The translations under genes and the position numbers were made by a program. Below are positions 23,577-35,577 of a stretch of DNA of 64,000 bases, piece by piece. The notes below the pieces were generated by a model. That model did not search any database. It was not told where the DNA came from and saw only the letters and a list, made by a program, of their open reading frames with translations. Origin of the DNA: Alnus glutinosa (taxonomy: Eukaryota; Streptophyta; Magnoliopsida; Fagales; Betulaceae); contig NC_084897.1 in the NCBI RefSeq assembly GCF_958979055.1, positions 24,207,628 through 24,271,627 of the forward strand, in the 5' to 3' direction. The number at the start of each line of letters is the position of its first letter. Position 1 is the first letter of the stretch.

Positions 23577-26500
23577 CAACCTAACCTTAAAACCCTAACC
23601 CTAAAAACTAAACCCTTAAAACCTAAACCCTAACCTTAAAACCCTAAAACCTAAACTAAACCCTAAAAATCTAAACCCTAACTTTAAAACCCTAAACCCT
23701 AAAAATAGAAAGAAGAATATTAAAAAACATAAAAGACAAAAGAGACATATCTTTTTTTTTTTTTTTTTTTATAATTTTTTTATGGTGAGGTAAACCCTAA
23801 ACCCTAACTTTAAAACCCTAACCTTAAAAACTAAACCCTAACAACCTAAACCCTAACCTTATAACCATAACCTTAAAACCCTAAACCCTAAAAATAGAAA
23901 GAAAAATATTAAAAAACATAAAAGACAAAAGAGACATATCTTCTTTTTTTTTTTATAATTTTTTTATGGTGAGGTAAACCCTAAACCTTAACCTTAAAAC
24001 CCTAACCTTAAAAACTAAACCCTAACCTTAAAACCCTAACCCTAAAAACTAAACCCTAAACCCTAAACCCTAACCTTAAAACCCTAACCCTAAAAACCTA
24101 AACCCTAACCTTTTTAACCCTAACCCTAAAAACTAAACCTTCAAAACCTAAACCCTAACCCTAAAAACTAAGGCCCCGTTTAGTAATCTCCTCCCCTTCC
24201 CTTTGTGAGAATATTTTTGTTGTGTGAAAATAGAAAGTGATTGATGTGATATAAAGTAGAAAGAATTTATATAGAAAAGTGGAAAAAATTTGTATTGTAG
24301 TAGATTTTTTTAATTAAATAATAATAAAAAATTATTGATGTGATATAAAAAGTAAAAAAGAAAAGAATGTTTTGAATTTGATGTTTTTTGGGAAAGGTAA
24401 AAGTAAGGGGAGGGAAGGGAAGGGGAAGGGGAGGGAGTTAGTAAACGGGGCCTAAATCCTAACCTTTTTAACCCTAACCCTAAAAACTAAACCCTAACAA
24501 CCTAAACCCTAACATTAAAACCCAAACCCTAAAAACCTAAACCCTAACCTTTTTAACCCTAACCCTAAAAACTAAACCCTAACAACCTAAACCCTAACCT
24601 TAAAACCCTAACCCTAAAAACCTAAACCCTAACCTTAAAACCCTAAACCCTAAAAATAGAAAGAATAATATTAAAAAACATAAAAGAAAAAAGAGACAGA
24701 TCTTTTTTTTTTTTTTTTTTATAACTTTTTCATGGTGAGGTAAACCCTAAATCCTAACCTTAAAACCCTAACCCTAAAAACTAAACCCTTAAAACCTAAA
24801 CCCTAACATTAAAACCCTAAAACCTAAACTAAACCCTAAAAACCTAAACCCTAACCTTAAAACCCTAAACCCTAAAAATAGAAAGAAGAATATTAAAAAA
24901 CATAAAAGAAAAAAGAGACAGATCCTTTTTTTTTTTAATAACTTTTTTATGGTGAGGTAAACCCTAAACCCTAAACTTAAAACCCTAACCCTAAAAACTA
25001 AACCCTTAAAACCTAAACCCTAACCTTAGAACCCTAAAACTTAAACTAAACCCTATAAACCTAAACCCTAACCTTAGAACCCTAAAACTTAAACTAAACC
25101 CTATAAACCTAAACCCTAACCTTAAAACCCTAAACCCTAAAAATAGAAAGAAGAATATTAAAAAACATAAAAGACAAAAGAGACATATATATCTTTCTTT
25201 TTTCTTTTTTTTTTTTATAATTTTTTTATGGTGAGGTAAACCCTAAACCCTAACCTTAAAAACTAAACCCTAACAACCTAAACCCTAACCTTAAAACCCA
25301 AACCCTAAAAACTAGAACTCTAAAAACCTAAACCCTAACATTTTTAACCCTAACCCTAAAAACTAAACCCTAACCTTAAAACCCTAACCCTAAAAACTAA
25401 ACCTTAAAAACTTAAACCCTAACCTTTTTAACCCTAAACCCTAAAAATAGAAACCTTAAAACCCTAAACCCTAAATAAAGAAAGAAGAATATTAAAAAAG
25501 AAAAAAATAAAAATGAGAGAGATCTCTTTTTTTGTAATTACTTTTTTATGCTGAGGTAAACCCAAACCCTAACCATAAAAACTAAACCCTAAAAACCTAA
25601 AACCCTAAACCCTAAAATAAAATTAAAAAAAAAAAAAAAAAAAACCCTAAACCCTAAAAAAAGAAAGAAGAATATTAAAAAATATAAAAGAAAAAGGTTC
25701 GAGATCTCTTTTTTTTCTTTTTTTTATTACTATTTTATTTTAGTTAAACCCTAAACCCTAAAAACCTACACCCTAAAAACCCTAAACCCTACAAATATTA
25801 AAACCTAAACCCTAAACCCTAACCCTAAAAACTAAACCCTTAAAACCTAAACCCTAACCTTAAAACCCTAGAACCTAAACTAAACCCTAAAAACCTAAAC
25901 CCTAAACCCTAAAAATAGAAAGAAGAATATTAAAAAACATAAAAGACAAAAGAGACATATCTTTTTTTTTTTTTTTATAATTTTTTTATGGTGAGGTAAA
26001 CCCTAAACCCTAACCTTAAAACCCTAACCTTAAAAACTAAACCCTAACAACCTAAACCCTAACCTTAAAACCCAAACCCTAAAAACTAGAACCCTAAAAA
26101 CCTAAACCCTAACCTTTTTAACCCTAACCCTAAAAACTAAACCCTAACAACCTAAACCCTAACCTTAAAACCCTAACCCTAAAAACTAAACCTTAAAAAC
26201 CTAAACCCTAACCTTTTTAACCCTAAACCCTAAAAATAGAAACCTTAAAACACTAAACCCTAAATAAATAAAGAAGAATATTAAAAAAGAAAAAAATAAA
26301 AATGAGAGAGATCTCTTTTTTTGTAATTACTTTTTTATGCTAAGGTAAACCCAAACCCTAACCCTAAAAACTAAACCCTAAAAACCTAAAACCCTAAACC
26401 CTAAAAAAAAAAAAACAAAAACCCTAAACCCTAAAAAAAGAAAGAAGAATATTAAAAAATATAAAAGAAAAAGGTTCAAGATCTCTTTTTCTTTTTTTTT

Positions 26501-26690
26501 TTCTTTTTTTTTATTACTATTTTATTTTAGTTAAACCCTAAACCCTAAAACCCTACACCTTAAAAACCCTAAACCCTACAAATATTAAAACCTAAACCCT
26601 AACCCTAAAAACTAAACCCTTAAAAACCTAAACCCTAACCTTAAAACCTAAAAAGAAATAACCCTAAACCCTAAAAAAAATATGAAAAAA
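23577..26690. repeat. Interstitial telomere-like (CCCTAAA)n tract with a higher-order unit
   Basis: About 3.1 kb of plant-type telomere heptamer CCCTAAA and variants (AACCCTAACC, AAACCTAAAC, CTTAAAACC). It is punctuated about ten times by a spacer 'aaatagaaagaagaatatta' plus 'aaaaacataaaaga', a T run and 'atggtgaggtaaaccc'. Spacers begin near 23701, 23891, 24652, 24875, 25138, 25466, 25655, 25911, 26262 and 26430. It lies inside the CACTA between its left subterminal palindromes and transposase. Degeneracy and flanking genes on both sides exclude a chromosome end. Confidence 0.9.
24172..24452. mobile_element. Tourist-like (PIF/Harbinger) MITE within the telomere-like tract
   Basis: A 281-bp element with terminal inverted repeats GGCCCCGTTTAGTAATCTCC and its inverse GGAG-TTAGTAAACGGGGCC, flanked by TAA on both sides (24169-24171 and 24453-24455). 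The 3-bp TAA target duplication and this terminus fit Tourist-type MITEs. The interior is AT- and G-rich and non-coding. Confidence 0.85.
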
Positions 26691-26800
26691 CGATACTTTG
26701 AGTTAACTGTTTAAAACAAACATTAAACAAACAAGCACTTTATTTGCTGTAATCAAATAACATATTTCGTTTCAGACTGTTAACTCACGTACAGAGGAAT

Positions 26801-29164
26801 ATGGACAAGTCGTGGATGTCAGCACCTAGGGGTACGACACAGTATAACGACGGGTGTAGAGCGTTCGTGGCATTCGCCGTTCATAACTGTAGGGCTGCTG
26901 ATGGCAAAATTTACTGCCCATGTAAGTACTGCCGGAATAACCAGCGGCACCCCTCAGATTACGTTCTTGCCCACCTGACAGGGGGGAAGGGAATGTCCAC
27001 GAGATACGGTTTCTGGTATATGCACGGTGAGACTACCCTAAACCCTGCTGCTCCTGTTCGGGGTCACGACCATCTCAGTGTCACAGATACGGCTGCCCGT
27101 GGCATTGAACATGTAGAAGTCACAGAACAAGGCGGAGACCTGGAACAAGGTGGTGATATGCACGCCATGTTGCGTGACGCCTTCAGCGTGCACGAAGTAG
27201 GTGAAACCGATCATGTTGGCCAGCCCGGAGAAGTAAATGAAGGAACCTCTGCAAGGGACACATTGAAGTACGTTGAGTTGTTGAAGACTGCCGACAAGCC
27301 ACTTCACCCCGGTACAAAGCACAGTAAATTGAGTGCAACTGTACATTTCTACAACTTGAAGTGCATTGGAGGTATTAGTAACAAGATTTTTTCTGATATT
27401 CTTGAGCTTGTCAGTCAGTTATTGCCTCCTTGCGATGAGGCCTTGCCGGTTAATACGTACGAGACGAAGAAATTCCTCAGTTCCATGGGTCTCGGGTATG
27501 AGAAGATTCCGGCGTGCCGTAATGATTGTATGTTATTCTGGAAAGACAATAAAGACCTAGATACCTGCACCGTATGTGGAGAATCTAAGTGGGTGGCTGA
27601 TATACATTTAGATCAGGATGGTGAGGTAATATCGTCGAGGAAAAAACGTCCAGTGAAGGTGTTGAGATGGTTTCCACTCATCCCACGGCTATAGAGGTTA
27701 TTCATGTCGGAGCACACTGCGCACAATATGAGATGGCATGCAGAAGGCCGCACTAGGGACGGCGTATTGAGGCACCCCGCAGACGGTGAGGCATGGAGAT
27801 CGTTCGACACTCTACATCCGGATTTTATGGCAGACAGTAGGAACGTGCGGCTTGGACTGACAGCAGATGGATTCAATCCATTTGGGAACATGAGTACATC
27901 CCACAGCACATGGCCCGTATTGCTTGTACCGTACAATTTGCCCCCTTGGATGTGCATGAAACAGACGTCGTTCATCCTGTCACTGGTTATCCCCGGACCG
28001 ACCTCACTTGGTATGGATATCGACGTCTACCTTCAGCCACTGATTGATGAGCTGTTGGAGCTGTGGGATGTAGGGGTACGAACACTAGATGCTGCGAAGA
28101 TGGAGAATTTCAATATGCGAGCTCAGTTGATGTGGACAATAAACGACTTTCCAGCGTATGCAGATTTATCCGGTTGGCCTAACAAAGGTGTGAAGGCATG
28201 TCCTTGTTGCATGTATTCGACACGTTCTAAACATTTGAAGAACGGTTGTAAATTTTGTTACATAGGACACAGGAGGTACTTGCCAACTGAACATCTGTGG
28301 CGGCTGAACAGAAGAACGTTTGATGGGACTGAGGAGTTAGAATGTGCTCCTGATGTGCCTTGCGGGGACGAGATCCTCCAACAGTTGGACGGAGTTGCAT
28401 TTGGGGATGAGAACGCGGGTAAGACGAGACGGAAGAAGCGGAAGATGGGTGCACGGGGTGCTGATGATGTTGTGTGGAAGAAGAAAAGTATTTTCTTCAG
28501 ATTGCCGTACTGGAAGGACAATTTGCTTCAGCACAATCTTGATGTCATGCACATAGAGAAAAATGTCATGGACAATATACTTGGCACTATTTTGGACATC
28601 AAAGGGAAAACGAAGGACAACTTGGCAGCTCGGCTGGATTTGCAGGAGATGGGGTTGAGACCTAAATTGCATCCGTTCACCGCCGCAAATGGTAAAACAT
28701 ATATACCCGCGGCTTGTTACACGATGTCCAAGGAGGATAAAGAAAGCTTTTTAAAGGTTCTTTGAAATGTGAGAGTTCCAGACGGATATGCCTTGAACAT
28801 TTCACGGTGTGTTCAGATGAAGGACCGTACAATTTCAGGGTTAAAAAGTCATGACAGCCACATACTGATGCAGCAGCTTCTACCAATTGCATTGCGTCAG
28901 TCACTGCCAGACAAAGTGGTCAGACCTATCGTTGAGATGTCAGCATTTTTCAGAGGCATATGCTCGACCAAGCTAACTCAAGCTGAGATGGACCAACTGC
29001 AGGGTGACGTCTGTATCACACTATGCAAGCTGGAACAGGTATTTCCTCCTGGGTTTTTTACTAGCATGGTCCACTTGGTCGTACATCTTGTGCGTGAGTG
29101 TAGACTCAGCGGACCCGTTCAATATAGGTGGATGTACCCGGCAGAGAGGTAAAATTTCGCAGAA

Positions 29165-29195
<31 letters not shown>

Positions 29196-30459
29196 TTTTC
29201 ATGTAACTCGTGGCATTAAACGGGGACAAGCCCTTAATGTTTATGTGTGTGCACCAGGAGTCTTGGGGGTTTCAAGTCGAATGTCCGCAACAAAGCGGCT
29301 CCTGAGGGGTGCATTGCAGAAGGTTACATAGCGACTGAGCTAGTAACGTTCTGTTTGAGATATCTAGAAAATGCACCAACCTTTCATAATAGACCTTTGA
29401 GAAATCCGGATGGTTCCAAGGGGGCGGGAACGCGAGTTAGGTTGAACCGGTTGACGATGCATCAGATTCATCGTTATATTGTGTTCAACTCTGAAGAGTT
29501 TCTCAATTTGCGGATGTAAGTAGTGTTTACATATTGAACCGGATTCAAATGATATAATTGATAATAATTAGTTTTTTAATTATATCCGCTGAATGTAGGA
29601 TGCACAAAGACGCTATTAGGCGATCATGCGTTAGGGGTCGCATCACGGACGCTCTAATTGAATCCCAACATCATGAGCAGTTCTGCGAGTGGTACCGCGC
29701 ATATGTAAGGAAATAGTGGTATTTTGGTATATAATATTTACCTATGTTCAGTGTCATTTTAAGATAGGGTTCGACAATATGCCGCTATTAACCGATGTAT
29801 TCTTTTAATATATGAAATGATAACATAGGTTGATGGCCTTGACAATCAACGTAGGGAGGAATTGGGGCAGAAATTGGTTATGCGCAGTAGAAGGTTGAAG
29901 GAGACAGCAGTGAAGTATAACAGGTACGTGGTAAACAGGAAACTGTTCCGCACGCTAGCCCATGATGTGGGAAGGAGGACTCAGAACAGCGGCGTATGTG
30001 TGCCAACCGTTGAATACGAAACCTACTACAGGCAATTAACCGATGTAGTTGAGGTCGAGTACTACGATAGGACTACGTACGTCCTATTTAAGTGCAATTG
30101 GGCAGACCCCACGATGGACAGAGGATTCAGAGTCGACGATTATGGCCTAGCGTTTGTCAACTTCACTCACCTCGTCCACAGGGGAGAACTGCTTACTGAC
30201 GAGCCTTACATGCTTACATCTCAGGTAGACCAAGTGTTTTATGTCGAGGATGGAAGGAACCCAAACTGGGTTTGTGCCGTGAGGACTAAACCGCAACATG
30301 TACGATGTTGGTCAGGGGGAAGGGAGTAGTGATGCAGATAATGCATATCACGAGTGTGTACCGCTCGTACTACCCACTGATGACCTGCATGATATGAATG
30401 ATGAATTCGATCACGATAGGCCCGACATTGATCTGATTGAAGCTTCTGTTATACAATGA
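26801..30459 (+). pseudogene. CACTA TNP2-type transposase, inactivated
   Basis: Exon 1 (26801-29148) starts MDKSWMSAPR with a Cys/His-rich transposase-associated N-terminus (CPCKYCRN...HL...YGFWYMHGE), then the TNP2 transposase core (SEHTAHNMRWHAEG, CPCCMYSTRS, HNLDVMHIEKNVMDN). Further exons are 29258-29516, 29599-29704 and from 29829, giving DUF4218- and DUF4216-like parts (YVLFKCNWADP..., QVFYVEDGRNP). Three lesions are visible in one reading path: TAG at 27692-27694 where PRLQRLFM expects Gln, TGA at 28763-28765 where LKVLRNVRVPDG expects Arg, and a frameshift near 30300. Both stops are single C-to-T changes, as cytosine-methylation decay would give. It belongs to the surrounding element and cannot now make full transposase. 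Confidence 0.85.
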
Positions 30460-30610
30460 TTGCTATATTTATTGTTGGTACAATTCGTTTAAACTCAAAA
30501 TACTTTCTTATTTTGCATAGAGCTCATTGTATAATATGCATATTCTTTTTTAATATCAAAACTAATACGAATTTCAAATAATTTGTCTACATTTTTGTTC
30601 GCAGGTTTCG

Positions 30611-33511
30611 ATGGACCAGAGACCCCCTACTTGCGCACATCGTGCACCACGCCTACCCCGTGCCTTGCACGACTACATCCACACCGGTGATGTCAGCGGC
30701 ACTACATACCACACCCTGGCCACACCACCCGGACGCCGTTTATAGACCATTGCCCCCGGGTACGGCGGGGATGAGCTCGTCAGATCCCGGGCAGACGAGC
30801 GCAGCTGGATATTCTCCTTCTCCATACCCGCCTACGTCCACACCGGCGATGTCAGCGGCACTACATACTACACCGTGGCCACACCACCTGGACGCCATTT
30901 ATAGACCATTGCCCCCGGGTACGGCGGGGATGAGCAGGTCAGATTCCGGCCAGATGAGCTCAGCTGGATATTCTCCTTCTCCATACACGACGTTCTCGCA
31001 GTTGGGGATCACCACACCGGGTCATATTGATCGATGGTGGGCGCGAGAGTGTCATGATCTGAGCAGATTCCCGTTATACTATCCATACCCCCTTACACCA
31101 GCTATGCCAGTCAACCCTGATAGTGAGACTCAAGATGACAGATTCTCGCTGTCACAGCGGGGGGAGATGCCTATGCCGGCTATGCGGTCGGGACAGATGT
31201 CGGCACCGGCGGGGTGCCAGGGCCTGGCACCTGGGGAGAGTCAGGTGCCTGTTTATGGACAGAGCCAGTTGCCGCTTTCTGGGGAGAGTCAGGACCCAGA
31301 TGTGGGGGAGAGCCAGATGCCCCATGAGGGGGACGATATGATGCTGGGTCTTGATCAGTTGGCCCATGATGTCCCCCAGGATATGTCTTCGGATGACGAT
31401 CATCATGATGAGCCTCACCCGGCAGATGAGGTAGGCGAGGAGCATGCTGGCGACCCAGCGACCGAGCTCATAGCGACCGATCATATTCGGCTGATGGGTA
31501 AGTACATTTTTATACATCATTATATCTTAATTTAGTAAGTTCGTATAATATTTAAATTGAATTTTTAATTTTTTAATATATTAATATAATTAAGTTATTT
31601 AGTGTTAATATATTAACGTTTTATATTTATTGACTAGGGTATAACCCAGACGGGAGCATCTATTTTGAGGTGATTAAGGACCCAGAGAGAAATTGGGTGC
31701 TCCCGAGGGGGAAGAAAGTTGTGTTGCAGTACAATGCTGCAACACAACCCGTGGGACGCGCATGCAATCGTTATAGACGGGTTGCGGGCAAGCTTTTACA
31801 GAGCGGGTCCCACATTCACTTGCGGGACGAATGGGAAAGGTAGATAAGCAGATTAAGCGGGCAATGTGGGATGCCATAATGGTATGTGTATGAAACTAAT
31901 ATATGTATTTAGTGAAATTAAAGTTAAGATTAAGGTTTTGTTGAACTGCTAAAATTAATCCTTAAATTGAATGTGCAGCAAGAATTTTTTGTACCCGTAT
32001 CCGTCGACCAGCGTCTCGCACAGAACGAATTCTGGGGTGATATGGGCCGTAAGCACCGTTCGTGGAAGTCGAAGTTGAGGACCCAGCTAAATATTCGAGA
32101 CGGTGACACGCCATTGACAATACGTGCGAGAATGCCAGATACGTTTTTTGATAAGTATGACCGAACAGATGTGGAGGACGTACTGCACGAGTGGTGCACA
32201 AAAAGAAATCAGGTATGTAGGTCTTTGAATGTATTACTATAATGTTGTATTTTTTTAATAAACAGTTCATTTAATCATAGCACATAAGTAATTAAGTGTG
32301 TCAATTCTTACATTTTTTTTCGGAATGTTCAATGCAAAGGCGAGGTCTGAACGAATGAAGCGGCTGCGGAAGCAGAATGACATCCCCCATAGTCTGGGGT
32401 CCAAAAGTTATGCCAGATTTAATCACGATGATGTATGAAACAATATGCAAATATTTTAATTCTTATTTGTGCGTAATTGTTCTTTTTTAACATTAAATGA
32501 ATATCCAATGTTTGTTATATATTTATACTGTATGGCGACAAACATCTACATCTGGCACGCCCCCCACTCGCGCCGAGTCGTTTGTGAAGACGCACATAAG
32601 GAAAGACGGCACTTATCTGAACGAGCGGACACGGGACTTATGCGTATGCTACTGTTCTATGTTATTAATATTTATTAGTTATGCGTGTGATAAAGTATTT
32701 ATTAATTACCAGTGTATTGTATTTTGACGACGTACAGGAGCGGATGACACAGAGTTTGTCCACTGATCCTGCTGCCACGGATTCCGTTTCATCAGATACG
32801 GTGCGTTGGGCACCTGGCGACGCGTACGAGCAGGCACTTGGGCGACCCGAGTATGGAGGTAGGGTTCGGCAGGTTGGGCCGAACGTTACTCCTGTTCGCG
32901 GGACTTGTTTCTCGTATAGGGCCCATACACGGGGGGGACCGGCCGAGGGCACGTCTCAGGATTGGGCTGCCCACAAAATTGCGGAGATGGATATCATGTT
33001 ATGGGCCGAGAGAGAGAGGAATGACGGGTTACAGGGTATAGTGCCGGCCGAGAGAGAGCGGGCTGACAGCATGGAGCAGCGCCTACGACAGTTTGATGCT
33101 ATGGAGCAGCGCATGCGACAGGTTGAGGCCTTCATGTCCTCTACAGGATTATCGTTCGTATGCCCTGGTGCTCAGCAGTCTTCACCTGCACACGTAGGTA
33201 GTACGTCGTCTGTTAGTAGTGCGCCTGCAGGTATGGTTCATATTATGTATACACTTAGGTTTATTTTTAATTTGTTCTCATTACTTGTTTAAATTTGCAT
33301 ATAATATTATATAGGTTAATTATTTTTATTACTTGCAGGTAATGCGACAACGATTGGTCCGGTGTCGCCTGTTGGACAATTGCTGAGCCAACAATCCCTT
33401 CTCGGGACTCCATCGCCCGTTACACCATCTCTTGCGGGACAATCGCTGGTTGGCGAGTTCACGCCCGGAACTGCACCTCGTGATCCGCAGCGACGTCCTC
33501 CAGATTTGTAG
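30611..33511 (+). pseudogene. Second CACTA element gene (plant transposase_24-like), broken
   Basis: Downstream of the TNP2 gene in the order usual for CACTA elements. A Pro/Ser-rich and Gln/Met-rich N-terminal region (to about 31500) is followed by small exons encoding [63 protein letters not shown] and a coiled-coil-like [16 protein letters not shown]. This resembles the second protein of plant CACTA elements, which binds the subterminal repeats. Evidence of decay: the ATG at 30611 is out of frame with the long frame from 30642, and one base is missing near 31839, putting a TAG inside EWERVDKQ. Exon borders between 31500 and 33350 are approximate. Confidence 0.65.
30672..30988 (+). repeat. 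159-bp tandem duplication in the second CACTA gene
   Basis: Two in-frame copies (about 30672-30830 and 30831-30988) of a 53-codon block. Each contains [24 protein letters not shown] and AGYSPSPY, with a few substitutions between the copies. Confidence 0.85.
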
Positions 33512-33723
33512 ATATTTTGTGTATTTTTTTTTTTGTTAGTAACAAATAACTTTATTAGATCAAGATTTTCAAATTTGTTGATATTGTTGTGTAAGTATTT
33601 ATTGTTAGTAATGAATACATTTATTAGTACATGGTATTCAAATTTTTAAATATTGTTGTTTTGATTAATTTGTGCAATTTGATTTTGTGATATTTTTGGA
33701 TAAAATAAATTTGGAGAATTTTA

Positions 33724-33724
<1 letters not shown>

Positions 33725-33792
<68 letters not shown>
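33725..33792. repeat. (TA)n microsatellite
   Basis: About 68 bp of TA just inside the right subterminal repeats. A similar TA tract borders the left subterminal palindromes at 21931-22000. Confidence 0.95.
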
Positions 33793-33797
<5 letters not shown>

Positions 33798-33844
33798 TAA
33801 AAAGAAATTAAAAAACAGAATTAAATATTAACAAAAAAATTTCA

Positions 33845-34116
33845 CAGTTAGCCGCGTGTATTAATGTACGCTCGGCCAACAGTTGGCCGCGTGTATATTA
33901 ATACGCGCGGCCAGATGTTGGCCGCGTGTATTTTAATACATGCGGCCAACTGGCCGCGTGTATTAATGTACACGCGGCCAATTGTGCAATTAGTGTTAAC
34001 CAGATCCACCGCGTGTATGTACGTGGCTACTTGTACGCGGCCAACAGTTCGCCACGTGTACAGTGACCGTACACGCGGCGAACTACAAGTGGCGAAAATC
34101 AGATTTTTTTGTAGTG
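33845..34116. repeat. Right subterminal palindromic array and terminus of the CACTA
   Basis: Five or more consecutive inverted copies of TTGGCCGCGTGTATTAAT, for example GGCCGCGTGTATTAATGTAC paired with ACACGCGGCC, ending at TTTTTTTGTAGTG. Such arrays are transposase-binding regions in CACTA elements. The open frames found on both strands here arise from the palindromes and are not genes. Confidence 0.85.
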
Positions 34117-35577
34117 ATTGTGTTCTTTCGTTCTGAGTCTTCAACCAGATTCAATGGAACCAATTAGGTTAGGTTTTTCTGAAGTTTTTTTTTTTTTAAC
34201 ATTTTCATTGTTCTGGGTTCGATTTGGTTTTTCTACAATCAATGATTTGGTTTTTTTTTTTTTTTTTTTTTTTTTTGTTTGTTCTGGGTTCTAGTCAAAA
34301 TATGGGTCTTTAGGAGAAAATTTTTGTTTTCTCTAGTTTTCAGCTAGGGTCAGAATGATGGGTTTGTTGATGTTAGGCATTGCTCTATGTTTATGAAAAG
34401 TTTGGGTTTTGGTGATGCCTATTTAGTTTTTGTGGTTGGTTTTGTTAATATTTTTTAGAGTATTGAAAATTTGTGAAATTTTGGTGAAAATGGCGTACGT
34501 AGTGATGTATTTGTTTCTTCTTTACTTCCATAAAAAATTTGTAAATTTTGTGATACGCACGTCATTTTTTGGGGGGAGGGGGCGTTGGTGAGTGATTGTT
34601 TAACTACTTAAGACATCTTTTTTCATATTTTCGGATTAAGTTGAAAATGTGGTTATTATTTGGGTTGTGTTTTTTTTATTAAAATTTCACAATATGATTT
34701 AGGATTAATTACAACATAGCATATTTATACACAACCCTAATTGTACGGATGTATTTGAAAAATCCCAAAATACCTATATCGTATTAGAAATATATCATCT
34801 TTCCGCCAATGGTAAAATATATCATCTTCATTTCACTTGAAATGGAGATGATCTTAACCCAATGATCAGAAGAGTTAATAATTAATATACGAGTAATGCT
34901 CTATATAACACATTATTATCCTATAATGCTGACGTGACAGTCTCAACTATGAAATTTTTGTTTTTTAATAAAAACCGTTATGAGAGTTAGTTGGAACTGA
35001 CATGTACACTAACATTATGGGATAAAAATATGATTAATAACATTACTCTTAATATAATAATTGGAACTTAAACTTTTAGATTAAGGTCATGTTTCAAATC
35101 CAGGTATATATTATCTCTGATTCTCTATCACATGCTTGCATATTGGAAAATTATTAAAATCAATGTGCCCAGTGATGACGAATCTGTTTAAACATTTTCT
35201 TGTTGCTAATTAGTTGTATGATACAAAAATAAAACCTGACCATTAGCTTAAGCTTTCTTAATCACGTATACGTATATGACACATAATTTGGACTTAATTA
35301 GGATATATCTAATAATCAATTTATAACTGTATTCTCTTGTTTCTTTTATATTCATGTCATCGTTGACCCTTTTTTGCCGGCAATAGATGAGCATCGAATT
35401 TGCCAGATAATTCTCTTCCAAAATTGAATCCTGGGCACCATAAGATAAAAGAATTGATATTGTATAAGCCTTGACGTATGAATTCAAGTGCCTCGATCTT
35501 CAATGCGCGCAGGCAGTTGCTTTCCAACTTGTCTCCCATTTGATCTCTTCTCCTTCTCTCTCTTAATTTCCCAAGCC
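34117..35577. other. Intergenic region upstream of the third LecRK
   Basis: T-rich, with long poly(T) runs near 34187 and 34250-34276, and a MITE at 34891-35048. No coding region. No clear TATA box was picked for the kinase gene. Confidence 0.6.
34891..35048. mobile_element. MITE with 9-bp target duplication (Mutator-like)
   Basis: 158 bp starting GAGTAATGCTCTATATAA and ending with an approximate inverse ATTAATAACATTACTC. Flanks are TTAATATAC (34882-34890) and TTAATATAA (35049-35057), a 9-bp target duplication with one mismatch. It shares the GAGTAATG terminus with the MITE at 59951-60134, so both may be one family. Confidence 0.7.

Larger units (their letters stand above)
22001..34116 (+). 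mobile_element. Degenerate CACTA (En/Spm-type) DNA transposon, about 12 kb
   Basis: The right end is TTTTTTTGTAGTG (34104-34116), preceded by palindromic subterminal repeats built on GGCCGCGTG. The same core occurs in palindromes at 22043-22152, which marks the left subterminal region. Between them are a CT-rich tract, telomere-like repeats, a TNP2-type transposase pseudogene and a second broken element gene in the usual order for plant CACTA elements. A left CACTACAAA terminus is not found; the left edge is set after the TA microsatellite and is approximate. No 3-bp target duplication can be tested for that reason. It is absent from both duplication units and lies between them. Confidence 0.8.

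Noticed and set aside
23577..26690. Chromosome end (true telomere)
   Set aside because: Repeats are degenerate, interrupted by spacers and a MITE, and flanked on both sides by genes and transposon sequence.
23577..26690. CRISPR-like array
   Set aside because: Heptamer-based plant telomere variants with recurring identical spacers in a plant nuclear context; no array logic or cas genes.
28227..28672. Minus-strand open frames within the transposase region
   Set aside because: Antisense shadows of the TNP2 coding strand.
32681..33292. Separate 203-residue gene
   Set aside because: It is an exon (with flanking intron read-through) of the second CACTA gene rather than an independent gene.
33848..34144. 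Open frames on both strands with repeated R-P-T-V-G-R units
   Set aside because: Produced by translation of palindromic CACTA subterminal repeats.
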